Below are positions 50,130-60,835 of a stretch of 64,000 nucleotides of DNA, in pieces. The notes below the pieces were generated by a model, which had not been told where the DNA came from, searched no databases, and saw only the letters and a list, made by a program, of their open reading frames with translations. This stretch comes from Streptomyces hawaiiensis. Its GTDB lineage: Bacteria; Actinomycetota; Actinomycetes; Streptomycetales; Streptomycetaceae. The position numbers were made by a program, and so were the translations under genes. How positions within the stretch are numbered: the first letter of the stretch is position 1; each line of letters opens with the position of its first letter. The DNA is taken from NCBI RefSeq assembly GCF_004803895.1, contig NZ_CP021978.1, positions 5,332,001 through 5,396,000 on the forward strand, read 5' to 3'.

Positions 50130-50469
50130 ACGCGCCCCACCCTCCTGCACGGCGAACGGCCTGTTCAACGGCTGTCAGTGCGCTGTGGCACGGAAGTGAC
50201 GGTTCCGGTACGTCTCGCTTCCGATATCGCACAAAGTGGTGCGCCGCAGGGATTGGCAGGGACAATCAGGACGGTCCAGGGGACAATCGGGACGGTCCCG
50301 GGTGTATCGCGCGCGGTCACCATGCTCCTGTGCGCCCCCCTCCAGGGAACTGAGATCCTGAGTGGGCGCATCCCTGTGGGTATCCAGAACGGGGACTCGG
50401 CCAAGGCCGCCACGCGCGGGGCGAACAGCGCGAGAAATATCAGCACGACCGGGGGGAAGAGGGGGAGCA
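50130..50469. other. Upstream region of the XRE-DUF2690 gene
   Basis: No gene is supported. The region is notable for a direct repeat at 50259-50298 and an otherwise unstructured leader ending in GAGGGGGAGCA before the ATG. Confidence 0.5.
50259..50298. promoter_or_regulatory. Two direct 19-bp repeats, 21-bp period
   Basis: GGGACAATCRGGACGGTCC occurs at 50259 and 50280, exactly two helical turns apart and differing at one base. Placed about 170 bases before an XRE regulator gene, they look like operator half-sites for that regulator or another one. Confidence 0.55.
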
Positions 50470-51798
50470 ATGCCTCGTTGGAGGGCCTTGCCGGATGAGC
50501 TCGATCCGCAGATCAGGGAGTTCACCAGCCAATTGCGCAGGCTCGTGGACCGCAGTGGTCTGAGCATCGCGTCGGTGGCGGACCGCACGGGTTACAGCAA
50601 GACGTCGTGGGAGCGTTACCTGAACGGCCGGCTGCTCGCGCCGAAGGGCGCGATCGTGGCCCTGGCCGAGGTCACCGGCACCAATCCGGTGCACCTCACC
50701 ACGATGTGGGAGCTCGCCGAGCGCGCCTGGAGCCGCTCGGAGATGCGGCACGACATGACGATGGAGGCCATCCGGATCTCCCAGGCGCGCGCCGCGCTCG
50801 GGGAGTTCGGCGGGCAGGACTTCACCGACCCCTCGGCCGGTGGCAAGGCGGCCTCGGCGGGCCAGGGCAGAGCGGCCTCCGCGGGCAGCGGCAAACCCGC
50901 CCGCCGGAGCGGCGGCACCACGGTCACGCCGGGCATCGCCGGACCGGCCGGTGTGGCCCCGACCGTGCCGCCGCAGCCGACGGCCCCCGAGGTCCAGGAC
51001 TCCACCGGCGCGGGTGTGCGGGAGGAGAGCGGCCGGGCCGCCGAGCCCGAGGTCAACTCGTGGGGAATGGCCGGGTACCAGGGCCCGTCGCCGACGGGCG
51101 GGCGCTCCACCGGACCCGGCACCGGCAGGGGATCCCGGTCCGGCTCGGGTCCGGGAACCCCCGCCGGGCCGTCCGGCGGCCTCGGCTGGACTCCCGGCGT
51201 CGGGGCGGACCCGTACGGCGAACCGCAGGACGCCGTCCCGGCGCGGCCGGATGGTGGTAGTGCCGGTGGTGCCGGCGGGACCCGCCGCGCCCCCTCCGCC
51301 TCCGCGGGCAAGAAGCGCACCGCGACCTTTCTCGCGGGCGTCGTGGGTGTTCTCGTGGTGATCGCCGGTGCGTTCTACCTCACCGGCGGCGGTGGCGACG
51401 ACGAGGCCAAGGGCGGTGCCAAGTCGCCCTCGCCGGCGGTCAGCACGGACCCGAAGCTGCCGCCCGGGGTGAAGTGCAGCGGTGACGGCTGCACCGGCAA
51501 GGACGCCGAGGCCATGGGGTGCAGCGGTGACCTGGTGACCACGGCCCAGACCGCGACCGTCGGCACGACCGCCGTCGAGGTCCGCTACAGCGAGACCTGC
51601 AAGGCGGCCTGGGGACGTATCACCCAGGCGGCACAGGGTGACGAGGTCCAGATCAGCTCGGGCAAGGCGAAGCAGACCGGCAGCATCACCGCGGCCGGGG
51701 ACACCATCGCCTACACCCCGATGGTGGCCGTGAAGAGCGCGGCCGACGCCAAGGCCTGCGCGACGCTGACGGCCGGGCAGCAGGGCTGCACCGACTAG
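50470..51798 (+). CDS. Membrane-anchored XRE regulator with external DUF2690 domain
   Basis: The 442-residue protein has an XRE-type HTH at the N-terminus (about 15-65, QLRRLVDRSGLSIASVADRTGYSKTSWERYLNG). A long Gly/Pro/Ser-rich linker (about 100-280) follows, then one membrane helix (about 280-300, FLAGVVGVLVVIAGAFYLTGG) and an external DUF2690 domain with six Cys (CSGDGCTGKDAEAMGCSGDL ... CKAAWGRI). It resembles Streptomyces regulators that couple an outside signal to a cytoplasmic DNA-binding head. ATG 50470 has GGGGGAG upstream. The gene stands alone. Confidence 0.85.
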   Translation: MPRWRALPDELDPQIREFTSQLRRLVDRSGLSIASVADRTGYSKTSWERYLNGRLLAPKGAIVALAEVTGTNPVHLTTMWELAERAWSRSEMRHDMTMEAIRISQARAALGEFGGQDFTDPSAGGKAASAGQGRAASAGSGKPARRSGGTTVTPGIAGPAGVAPTVPPQPTAPEVQDSTGAGVREESGRAAEPEVNSWGMAGYQGPSPTGGRSTGPGTGRGSRSGSGPGTPAGPSGGLGWTPGVGADPYGEPQDAVPARPDGGSAGGAGGTRRAPSASAGKKRTATFLAGVVGVLVVIAGAFYLTGGGGDDEAKGGAKSPSPAVSTDPKLPPGVKCSGDGCTGKDAEAMGCSGDLVTTAQTATVGTTAVEVRYSETCKAAWGRITQAAQGDEVQISSGKAKQTGSITAAGDTIAYTPMVAVKSAADAKACATLTAGQQGCTD

Positions 51799-52129
51799 AC
51801 GGCGGAGCGGTCCGCCCGGCCCTTGTGAAGAAATTCCGAAGGGGTGGAATGGCCGCCGGAATCGGGGGCACGCGAACCGTACCCCCACGGGAGTCCGGCA
51901 TGGTCGGTATCCCCCCAGGCGGCCGCCTTCGTCCTCCTCTCCCGGACGGGCGGCCGCCTCGTGTATGGGCAGGGGGAAGGGTTGTGGGCTGGGCCACACC
52001 GACCCGGACGTCCGGGATCCCGGATGCGCGGTAGCCTGACGGCTGGATGGATCTCTTGACGCCAAGAGATCGATCAAACGTCCGGGGCAGGGACCCCGCC
52101 CCACCGCCAGCTGTCATACGGAGAACGCC
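51799..52129. other. Region between the DUF2690 gene and mdh
   Basis: It holds a strong hairpin at 51917-51959 (11-base arms AGGCGGCCGCC, 21-base loop), likely the upstream gene's terminator, and then the mdh promoter region. No gene is seen. Confidence 0.55.
52032..52070 (+). promoter_or_regulatory. mdh promoter with palindromic operator
   Basis: TAGCCT (52032-52037) is a likely -10 element. Just after the expected start lies ATCTCTTGACGCCAAGAGAT (52051-52070), with exact 8-bp arms ATCTCTTG/CAAGAGAT. A repressor bound here would block elongation or open-complex formation. Confidence 0.55.
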
Positions 52130-53119
52130 ATGACCCGCACTCCCGTGAACGTCACCGTCACCGGCGCGGCCGGCCAGATCGGTTACGCCCTGCTCTTCCG
52201 CATCGCCTCCGGTCAGCTGCTCGGCGCGGACGTGCCGGTGAAGCTGCGCCTGCTGGAGATCACGCCCGCCCTGAAGGCGGCCGAGGGCACGGCCATGGAG
52301 CTGGACGACTGCGCGTTCCCGCTCCTGCAGGGCATCGACATCTCGGACGACCCGAACGTCGCCTTCGACGGCGCCAACGTCGGTCTGCTCGTCGGCGCCC
52401 GCCCCCGCACCAAGGGCATGGAGCGCGGCGACCTGCTGGAGGCCAACGGCGGCATCTTCAAGCCGCAGGGCCAGGCCATCAACGCCCACGCCGCGGACGA
52501 CATCAAGGTCCTGGTCGTCGGCAACCCGGCCAACACCAACGCCCTGATCGCCCAGGCCGCCGCGCCGGACGTACCGGCCGAGCGGTTCACCGCGATGACC
52601 CGCCTGGACCACAACCGCGCGCTGACCCAGCTCGCGAAGAAGACGGGCTCCACGGTCGCCGACATCAAGCGCCTGACCATCTGGGGCAACCACTCCGCGA
52701 CCCAGTACCCCGACATCTTCCACGCCACGGTCGCCGGCAAGAACGCCGCCGAGGTCGTCAACGACGAGAAGTGGCTGGCCGAGGACTTCATCCCGACCGT
52801 CGCCAAGCGCGGCGCCGCCATCATCGAGGCCCGTGGCGCCTCGTCGGCCGCGTCCGCCGCCAACGCCGCCATCGACCACGTCCACACCTGGGTCAACGGC
52901 ACCGCCGACGGCGACTGGGTCTCCATGGGCATCCCGTCGGACGGCTCCTACGGCGTCCCGGAGGGCCTCATCTCCTCCTTCCCCGTCACCACCAAGGACG
53001 GCAAGTACGAGATCGTCCAGGGCCTGGAGATCAACGAGTTCTCCCGCGCCCGGATCGACGCCTCCGTCAAGGAGCTCGAGGAGGAGCGCGACGCGGTCCG
53101 CGGCCTCGGCCTCATCTGA
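52130..53119 (+). CDS. mdh: Malate dehydrogenase
   Basis: NAD-dependent oxidation of malate to oxaloacetate in the TCA cycle. The 329-residue protein is of the cytosolic-type MDH subgroup: NAD fold VTGAAGQIGYALLFRI, active-site loop with ARPRTKGMERGDLL (substrate Arg residues), LDHNRAL, and the catalytic His in IWGNHSATQYPD. ATG 52130 follows ACGGAGAA. It is followed by a strong terminator, so it is monocistronic. Confidence 0.97.
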   Translation: MTRTPVNVTVTGAAGQIGYALLFRIASGQLLGADVPVKLRLLEITPALKAAEGTAMELDDCAFPLLQGIDISDDPNVAFDGANVGLLVGARPRTKGMERGDLLEANGGIFKPQGQAINAHAADDIKVLVVGNPANTNALIAQAAAPDVPAERFTAMTRLDHNRALTQLAKKTGSTVADIKRLTIWGNHSATQYPDIFHATVAGKNAAEVVNDEKWLAEDFIPTVAKRGAAIIEARGASSAASAANAAIDHVHTWVNGTADGDWVSMGIPSDGSYGVPEGLISSFPVTTKDGKYEIVQGLEINEFSRARIDASVKELEEERDAVRGLGLI

Positions 53120-53143
53120 CCGGAGTCGCACAGAACTCCGTGC

Positions 53144-53179
53144 GCAGGCCCCGCACCGGCTCTCCGGTGCGGGGCCTGC
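53144..53179 (+). terminator. Terminator after mdh
   Basis: A 16-bp perfect stem (GCAGGCCCCGCACCGG and complement) closes on a 4-base CTCT loop, 25 bases after the stop codon, with GGGCTTTCC following. Confidence 0.9.
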
Positions 53180-53652
53180 GGGCTTTCCACGGGCCGGCAG
53201 CCCCGTTCCGGGGCCGGGCCGAAGCGCCGGCGGTTGTACGCGCTGTGAGCGGAGGCCGTCGTCCGGTCCCGGGCGCGGTTGCCCGAGGCGCTCGTCGGGG
53301 CGCCCCCGGCCGACTCGCCGCGTTCACCGACCGTGACGGGCGCTCCCCGGGCGTGCGGCGCCTTCTCGTCGATCTCGTCGAGGGGCACGCCCGGCGCGCC
53401 GATCTGCTGCGCGAGTCGACCGATGGGTGGGCGGAGGGGGCCCGCCCGAAGCCTTCAAGCCACCGGTGTCCCGACGCCGACGGCCATATCTCCGTACCTT
53501 TCGTTCCGATTTGCCCGCATCTCCCGTGACGCAGCGCACTTTCGGCCACGGACGCGCATGCATCCGGGGGAGTCGGGCAGGCGAACTCGGTCTCTTAGTG
53601 ACACGTATGTGACACAGGGGCGCTGATCAGGAACGGAAGGCGAAGAGCGATC
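53180..53652. other. Region between mdh and betB
   Basis: A plus-strand stretch at about 53270-53450 has coding-like composition (RLAAFTDRDGRSPGVRRLLVDLVEGHARRADLLRES) with no plausible start, so it may be the remnant of a lost gene. Close to betB, GTGACACGTATGTGACAC (53598-53615) contains two direct TGACAC units. Promoter elements are not clear. Confidence 0.4.
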
Positions 53653-55173
53653 ATGGCGGAAAGTACCGAACTTCAGGCGCGTGAAACCATCCATGCGGGA
53701 GGAGAGTGGCGTGCGGCCACCTCCGGGGCCACCCGCGAGATCCTCGACCCCGCGGACGCCCTGCCCTTCGCCGTGGTCGCGGAGGGTGACGAGAAGGACG
53801 TCGATCTGGCGATCGCCGCAGCCCGGCGCGCCTTCGACGAGGGCCCGTGGCCGCACACGCCCGTCACCGAGCGGGCCGCACTGCTGAGGCGCGTCGCCGA
53901 CCTGCTCGTGCGGGACCGCGAGGAACTGGGCCGGCTGGAGGCCCAGGACGCGGGCAAGACCGTCGAGGAGGGCCGTGTCGACATCGACTGCGTCGCCGAC
54001 GCCTTCCGCTACTTCGCCGACCTGGTCGCCGGCGAGGCCCCCGGCCGGGTCGTGGACGCGGGCTCGACCGACATCCACAGCGTCGTCGTGCACGAGCCCC
54101 TCGGCGTCTGCGGGATGATCACGCCCTGGAACTACCCGCTGCTCCAGGCCAGCTGGAAGATCGCCCCCGCCCTCGCCGCCGGCAACACCTTCGTCATCAA
54201 GCCGAGCGAGATCACCCCGATGACGACGATCGCGGTCATCGACCTGCTCGTCGAGGCCGGCCTCCCCGAGGGTGTCGCCAACATCGTCACCGGCCCCGGC
54301 CACTCCGTCGGCGCACGCCTGTCCGAGCATCCCGACGTCGACCTGGTCTCCTTCACCGGCGGCACGGTCAGCGGCATCAAGGTCGCCGAGGCCGCCGCCC
54401 CGACCGTCAAGAAGGTCGCCCTCGAACTCGGCGGCAAGAACCCCAACGTCGTCTTCGCCGACGCCTGCGCCACCGATGAGGGCTTCGACACCGCCGTCGA
54501 CCAGGCCCTCAACGCCGCCTTCATCCACAGCGGCCAGGTCTGCTCGGCCGGTGCCCGCCTCATCATCGAGGAGTCCGTCCGGGACCGCTTCGTCACCGAA
54601 CTCGCCCGGCGCGCCGAGAAGATCCGCCTCGGCCGCGGCACCGAGGACGGCGTCGAGTGCGGCCCGCTCGTCTCCGAGCAGCAGCGCGCCAAGGTCGAGA
54701 TGTACGTCGAGTCCGCCCTCAAGGAAGGGGCCGTGCTGCGCTCCGGCGGCAAGCGCCCCGAGCCGTCCCCGCAGCGTCCGGAGAACGGCTACTTCTACGA
54801 GCCGACCGTCCTCGACCACTGCCACCGCGAGATGCGCGTCGTGCGGGAGGAGGTCTTCGGGCCGGTCGTCACCGTCGAGACCTTCCGGACCGAGGACGAG
54901 GCCGTCGCCCTCGCCAACGACACCGAATACGGACTGGCGGGCGGCGTCTGGACCTCCGACGCGGGCCGCGCCCGCCGCGTGGCCGGGCGGCTGCGCCACG
55001 GCACCATCTGGATCAACGACTTCCACCCCTACCTGCCGCAGGCGGAGTGGGGCGGTTTCGGCAAGAGCGGAGTGGGCCGCGAACTCGGCCCCGCCGGGCT
55101 CGCCGAATACCGGGAGACCAAGCACGTCTACCAGAACCTCGCTCCCAAGCCGGTGCGCTGGTTCGCGGGCTGA
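53653..55173 (+). CDS. betB: Betaine-aldehyde dehydrogenase
   Basis: An NAD(P)-dependent aldehyde dehydrogenase that makes glycine betaine from betaine aldehyde. The 506-residue protein has the catalytic Cys297 in HSGQVCSAGARL, the general base Glu258 in VALELGGKNPN, the NAD loop FTGGTVSG, and the family PWNYPLL motif. ATG 53653 is preceded by GGAAGGCGAAGAG. It heads an operon with a GMC oxidoreductase and a glycine-betaine ABC transporter, which makes the substrate assignment strong. Expression is probably osmotic or choline dependent. Confidence 0.9.
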   Translation: MAESTELQARETIHAGGEWRAATSGATREILDPADALPFAVVAEGDEKDVDLAIAAARRAFDEGPWPHTPVTERAALLRRVADLLVRDREELGRLEAQDAGKTVEEGRVDIDCVADAFRYFADLVAGEAPGRVVDAGSTDIHSVVVHEPLGVCGMITPWNYPLLQASWKIAPALAAGNTFVIKPSEITPMTTIAVIDLLVEAGLPEGVANIVTGPGHSVGARLSEHPDVDLVSFTGGTVSGIKVAEAAAPTVKKVALELGGKNPNVVFADACATDEGFDTAVDQALNAAFIHSGQVCSAGARLIIEESVRDRFVTELARRAEKIRLGRGTEDGVECGPLVSEQQRAKVEMYVESALKEGAVLRSGGKRPEPSPQRPENGYFYEPTVLDHCHREMRVVREEVFGPVVTVETFRTEDEAVALANDTEYGLAGGVWTSDAGRARRVAGRLRHGTIWINDFHPYLPQAEWGGFGKSGVGRELGPAGLAEYRETKHVYQNLAPKPVRWFAG

Positions 55174-55289
55174 CCCCGTCCCCTGCCGGGCCGCCGACCA
55201 CCCATCCCGGGCTGACCCCCACATCCCGGGCTGAGGTCCCCGTCCTCCCCCGAGCCCGTTCACTTCATCCCCACTGGAGCAAGCACGCC

Positions 55290-56818
55290 ATGTCCCACAC
55301 CAGTCATGAGTACGACTATGTCGTGATAGGCGGCGGAACCGCAGGTTCCGTCATCGCCTCCCGCCTGACCGAGAATCCGGACGTCACCGTCGCCGTCATC
55401 GAGGGCGGCCCCAGCGACGTCGGCCGTGACGACGTACTGACCTTGCGCCGCTGGATGGGCCTGCTCGGCGGCGAGCTCGACTACGACTACCCGACCACCG
55501 AACAGCCACGCGGAAACTCGCATATCCGGCACAGCCGGGCCCGCGTCCTGGGCGGCTGCTCCTCGCACAACACCCTGATCGCCTTCAAGCCGTTGCCGGC
55601 CGACTGGGACGAGTGGGAGGCCGCCGGCGCCAAGGGCTGGGGCGCGGTGCAGATGGAGGCCTACTTCGCCCGGCTGCTCAACAACGTCGTCCCGGTCGAC
55701 GAGAAGGACCGGAACGCCATCGCCCGCGACTTCGTCGACGCGGCCCAGGAGGCGCTGGGCGTGCCGCGCGTCGACGGCTTCAACAAGAAGCCGTTCACCG
55801 AGGGCGTCGGCTTCTTCGACCTCGCCTACCACCCCGAGAACAACAAGCGGTCCTCGGCGTCGGTGGCGTACCTGCACCCGGTGATGGACGCGCGGCCCAA
55901 CCTGACGATCCTGCTGGAGACCTGGGCGTACAAGCTTCAGCTGGACGGCAACCGCGCCGAGGGCGTGCACGTGCGGACCAAGGACGGCGAGGAGATCCTC
56001 GTCAAGGCCCGGGGCGAGGTCCTGCTCTGCGCCGGCGCCGTCGACTCGCCCCGGCTGCTGATGCACTCCGGCATCGGCCCCAAGGCCGACCTGGAGAAGC
56101 TCGGCATCCCCGTCACGCACGACCTGCCGGGCGTCGGCGAGAACCTGCTCGACCACCCCGAGTCGGTCATCGTCTGGGAGACCAACGGCCCCATCCCGGA
56201 GAACTCCGCGATGGACTCCGACGCGGGCCTGTTCGTGCGCCGCGACGCCGAACTGGCGCACCCCGACCTGATGTTCCACTTCTACCAGATCCCGTTCACG
56301 GACAACCCGGAGCGACTGGGCTATCAGCGGCCGGAGTTCGGCGTCTCCATGACCCCGAACATCCCCAAGCCGAGGAGCCGCGGCCGGCTGTACCTCACCA
56401 GCGCCGACCCCGAGGTCAAGCCCGCCCTGGACTTCCGCTACTTCACCGACGAGGACGACTACGACGGCAAGACCCTCGTCGACGGCATCAAGATCGCCCG
56501 TGAGATCGCCAAGACCGAGCCCCTGGCCGGCTGGCTCAAGCGCGAGGTGGCCCCCGGCCCGGACGTCACCGGTGACGAGGAGCTCGGCGAGTACGCCCGC
56601 AAGGTCGCGCACACCGTCTACCACCCGGCCGGCACCTGCAAGATGGGCGCCGCCGACGACCGGCAGGCCGTCGTCGACCCGGAGCTGCGCGTCCGCGGCC
56701 TGGAGGGCATCCGCATCGCCGACGCCTCCGTGTTCCCCACGATGACCACCGTCAATCCGATGATCGGAGTGCTCATGGTCGGGGAGAAGGCCGCCGAGCT
56801 GATCGGTGGTGGTTCCCG

Positions 56819-56822
<4 letters not shown>
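55290..56822 (+). CDS. betA: GMC oxidoreductase, choline dehydrogenase/oxidase type
   Basis: The 510-residue flavoprotein has the FAD-binding VIGGGTAGSVIASRL at the N-terminus, a GMC signature in the region HSRARVLGGCSSHN, and the active-site His in HTVYHPAGTCKMG. The closing GMC motif is VNPMIGVLMVGEKAAELI. By context it oxidises choline to betaine aldehyde for BetB. Some streptomycete relatives are called choline oxidase (codA-like), so the electron acceptor is open. ATG 55290 has GGAG upstream. It overlaps the ABC ATPase gene by four bases. The long open frame upstream is a shadow of betB. Confidence 0.85.
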
Positions 56823-57924
<1,102 letters not shown>

Positions 57925-57925
<1 letters not shown>

Positions 57926-59874
57926 TGGCGACCATCACCGCGTCCCCGCCGCGCCTCGGCCTGCCCGGGCTGCTGAAGAACCGTGCCGTCCAGAAGCTTC
58001 TTCTGCTGGCCCTCGCCGCCGTGATCCTCGTTCCGCTGGCCAACGCCCGCTGGGCCAGCGGCGCCTGGCCGAGCGGGCTGACGGTGGACCTCTCCGAGCC
58101 GCTAGCCAAGACCAGCGACTGGATCATCGACAACCGCGACAGCCACCCGCTGTTCCTGTACTTCTTCGGCCACGTCAGCAACGTCGTCGTCATCGCCGTA
58201 CGGGCCGTCTACCTCACCCTCCTGGCCATCGGCTGGGCGGGCGTCACGGCCCTCGGCGCGCTGGTCGCCTGGCGGGTGGCGGGCGTGCGGCTGGCCCTCG
58301 GCACGGCCGCCGCGTTCCTCGCCTGCGGGCTGCTCGGCATGTGGGTGCCGACCATGCAGACGCTCGCCCTGATGGTCGCCGCGGTCCTCGCGTCGGTCGT
58401 GGTGGGCATGCTGCTCGGGCTCGCCTCCGGACTGTCCGACCGCATGGACCGCGTGCTGCGCCCGGTCCTGGACACCATGCAGGTGCTGCCCGCCTTCGCC
58501 TACCTGCTGCCGGTCGTGCTGGTCTTCGGCATCGGCGTCCCGGCGGCCGTCCTGGCCACCGTCGTCTACGCCGCCCCGCCCATGGCCCGCCTGACCTCGC
58601 TCGGGCTGCGCGGTGCCGACAAGGAGGTGCTGGAAGCCGTCGAGTCGCTCGGCTCCACCGCACGCCAGCGCCTGCTGACGGCCCGCATCCCGCTGGCCCG
58701 CAAGGAACTCCTCCTCGGCCTCAACCAGACGATCATGATGGCGCTGTCCATGGCCGTCATCGCCGCCGTCATCGGCGCGGGCGGTCTCGGTGACCGCGTC
58801 TACCAGGCGCTGGCCTCCGTCGACGTCGGTGCCGCGCTCGCCGCCGGTATCCCGATCGTGCTGCTGGCGGTCGTCCTGGACCGCGTCACGGCAGCGGCCG
58901 GGGAGCGGCTCGGCGCCGACCCGGAGCCCCGCAGCGGCCTCGGCTGGCTCTACGTCCTCGCCGGCGTCGTCGCCGTGGCGGTCGCCGGGCGGCTCGTGGG
59001 CCGCCTCGACTGGCCCGACCCCTGGGTCGTCGGCATCGCCGAGCCCGTCAACCGCGCGGTGGACTGGATGACCGCGCACCTGTACTCGGGCGTCCCCGTC
59101 ATCGGCGGCACCGCCGACTGGGCCGGACACTTCACCACCTGGGTCCTCGACCCGATGCGCGACGGCCTGCAGGGGCTGCCCTGGTGGTCGGTGCTGCTGA
59201 TCGTCGCCGCCCTCGCCTGGGTGATCGGCACCTGGCGCACCGCGCTCACCGCCGTCCTCGCCATGGCCGCGATCGGCGTCCTCGGCGTCTGGAAGCCGTC
59301 CCTGGACACCCTCTCCCAGGTCCTCGCGGCCGTCGCCGTCACCCTCGTCGTCGGCTTCGCCGTCGGCATCGCCGCGGCCCGCAGCGACCGCCTGGAGCGG
59401 GCGCTGCGCCCGGTCCTCGACGTGTTCCAGACGATGCCGCAGTTCGTCTACCTGATCCCGGTCGTCGCCCTGTTCGGCGTCGGCCGCGCCCCGGCCGTCG
59501 CCGCGGCGATCGTCTACGCGCTGCCGGCCGTCGTCCGCATCACCACCCAGGGCCTGCGCCAGGTCGACCCGGCCGCCATGGAGGCCTCCGGCTCGCTCGG
59601 CGCGACCAGCTGGCAGCAGCTGAAGCAGGTGCAGCTCCCGCTGGCCCGCCCGGCGCTGCTGCTCGCCGTCAACCAGGGCCTCGTCCTGGTCCTCGCCGTC
59701 GTCGTCATCGGCGGCCTCGTCGGCGGTGGCGCCCTCGGCTACGACGTCGTCTTCGGCCTCGCCCAGGGCGACCTGGCGACCGGTCTGGTGGCCGGCGCGG
59801 CGATCGTCTGCCTCGGCCTGATGCTCGACCGGGTGACCCAGCCCACCGAACGCCGCGCGAAGAAGGGAGCCTGA
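57925..59874 (+). CDS. Double permease of the glycine betaine ABC transporter (fused ProW-ProW)
   Basis: The 649-residue protein has two complete ABC inner-membrane domains. The first (about 130-330) has the coupling-helix motif EAVESLGSTARQRLLTARIPLARK; the second (about 430-640) has EASGSLGATSWQQLKQVQLPLARP. Each keeps the EAA-loop with the conserved Gly. The two halves are joined by a periplasmic-side loop and extra helices, a duplication fused into one chain where most systems use a homodimer. It would pair with the ATPase and the lipoprotein encoded on either side. ATG 57925 follows AAGGAGG. Confidence 0.9.
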
Positions 59875-59875
59875 C

Positions 59876-60832
59876 ATGCGCGTCCGTACTACTGCGATAG
59901 CAGCCGCGGTGAGCTCCCTTGCGCTGCTCACCGGCTGCGGTGCCGCCGACATGACCAAGCAGGCCTCGCCCTTCGCCAACGCACAGGGCGCCAAGACCGT
60001 GACCCTGTCCGTGCAGTCCTGGGTGGGCGCCCAGTCCAACGTGGCCGTCGCCCAGTACCTCCTGGAGCACGAGCTCGGCTACCGCGTCGACACCGTCCAG
60101 GTCGACGAGGTGCCCGCCTGGGACGCGCTCAGCCAGGGCCGCGTCGACGCGCTCCTGGAGGACTGGGGCCACCCGGAGCAGGAGCAGCGGTACGTCAAGG
60201 ACAAGAAGACGATCGCGCCCGCCGGCGAACTCGGCGTCACCGGCCACATCGGCTGGTTCGTCCCGACGTACCTCGCCAAGCAGCACCCGGACATCACGAA
60301 CTGGAAGAACCTCAACAAGTACGCCGACCTCTTCCGCACCCCGGAGAGCGGCAGCAAGGGCCAGCTGATGGACGGTTCGCCGTCCTACGTCACCAACGAC
60401 AAGGCGCTGGTGAAGAACCTGAAGCTGGACTACCAGGTGGTGTTCGCCGGGTCCGAGGCGGCGCAGATCACGCAGATGAAGCAGTTCGCCAAGGAGAAGA
60501 AGCCCTTCCTCACCTACTGGTACTCGCCGCAGTGGCTCTTCAAGAAGGTCCCGATGACCGAGGTGAAGCTGCCGGCGTACAAGGAGGGCTGCGACGCCGA
60601 CCCGGAGAAGGTCGCCTGCGCCTACCCGCACACGCCGCTGCAGAAGTACCTCAACACGGACTTCGCGAAGAACGGCGGCAAGGCGGCGGCGTTCCTGAAG
60701 AAGTTCAAGTGGACGACCGGGGACCAGAACGAGGTCTCCCTGCTGATCGCCGACAAGAAGATGACGCCGGAGGACGCGGCGAAGAAGTGGGTGGACAGCC
60801 ACAAGTCCACGTGGAAGAAGTGGCTGCCCTGA
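59876..60832 (+). CDS. Glycine betaine-binding lipoprotein
   Basis: The 318-residue solute-binding protein has a lipoprotein signal peptide with lipobox LLTGC (Cys21). The mature OpuAC-type domain has SVQSWVGAQSNVAVAQYLLE and LLEDWGHPEQEQRY, whose Trp/Tyr residues form the aromatic betaine cage, plus ending KKWVDSHKSTWKKWLP. It delivers glycine betaine or related choline derivatives to the permease encoded just upstream. ATG 59876 is two bases after the permease stop with GAAGGGAG, so it is the last gene of the operon. Confidence 0.9.
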   Translation: MRVRTTAIAAAVSSLALLTGCGAADMTKQASPFANAQGAKTVTLSVQSWVGAQSNVAVAQYLLEHELGYRVDTVQVDEVPAWDALSQGRVDALLEDWGHPEQEQRYVKDKKTIAPAGELGVTGHIGWFVPTYLAKQHPDITNWKNLNKYADLFRTPESGSKGQLMDGSPSYVTNDKALVKNLKLDYQVVFAGSEAAQITQMKQFAKEKKPFLTYWYSPQWLFKKVPMTEVKLPAYKEGCDADPEKVACAYPHTPLQKYLNTDFAKNGGKAAAFLKKFKWTTGDQNEVSLLIADKKMTPEDAAKKWVDSHKSTWKKWLP

Positions 60833-60835
60833 CGT

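Noticed and set aside
50174..50195. TGTCAGTG near 50175 as another PafBC-type promoter
   Set aside because: The base window 8 bases downstream reads CACGGA, which lacks the TANNNT -10 element, and no gene starts close by.
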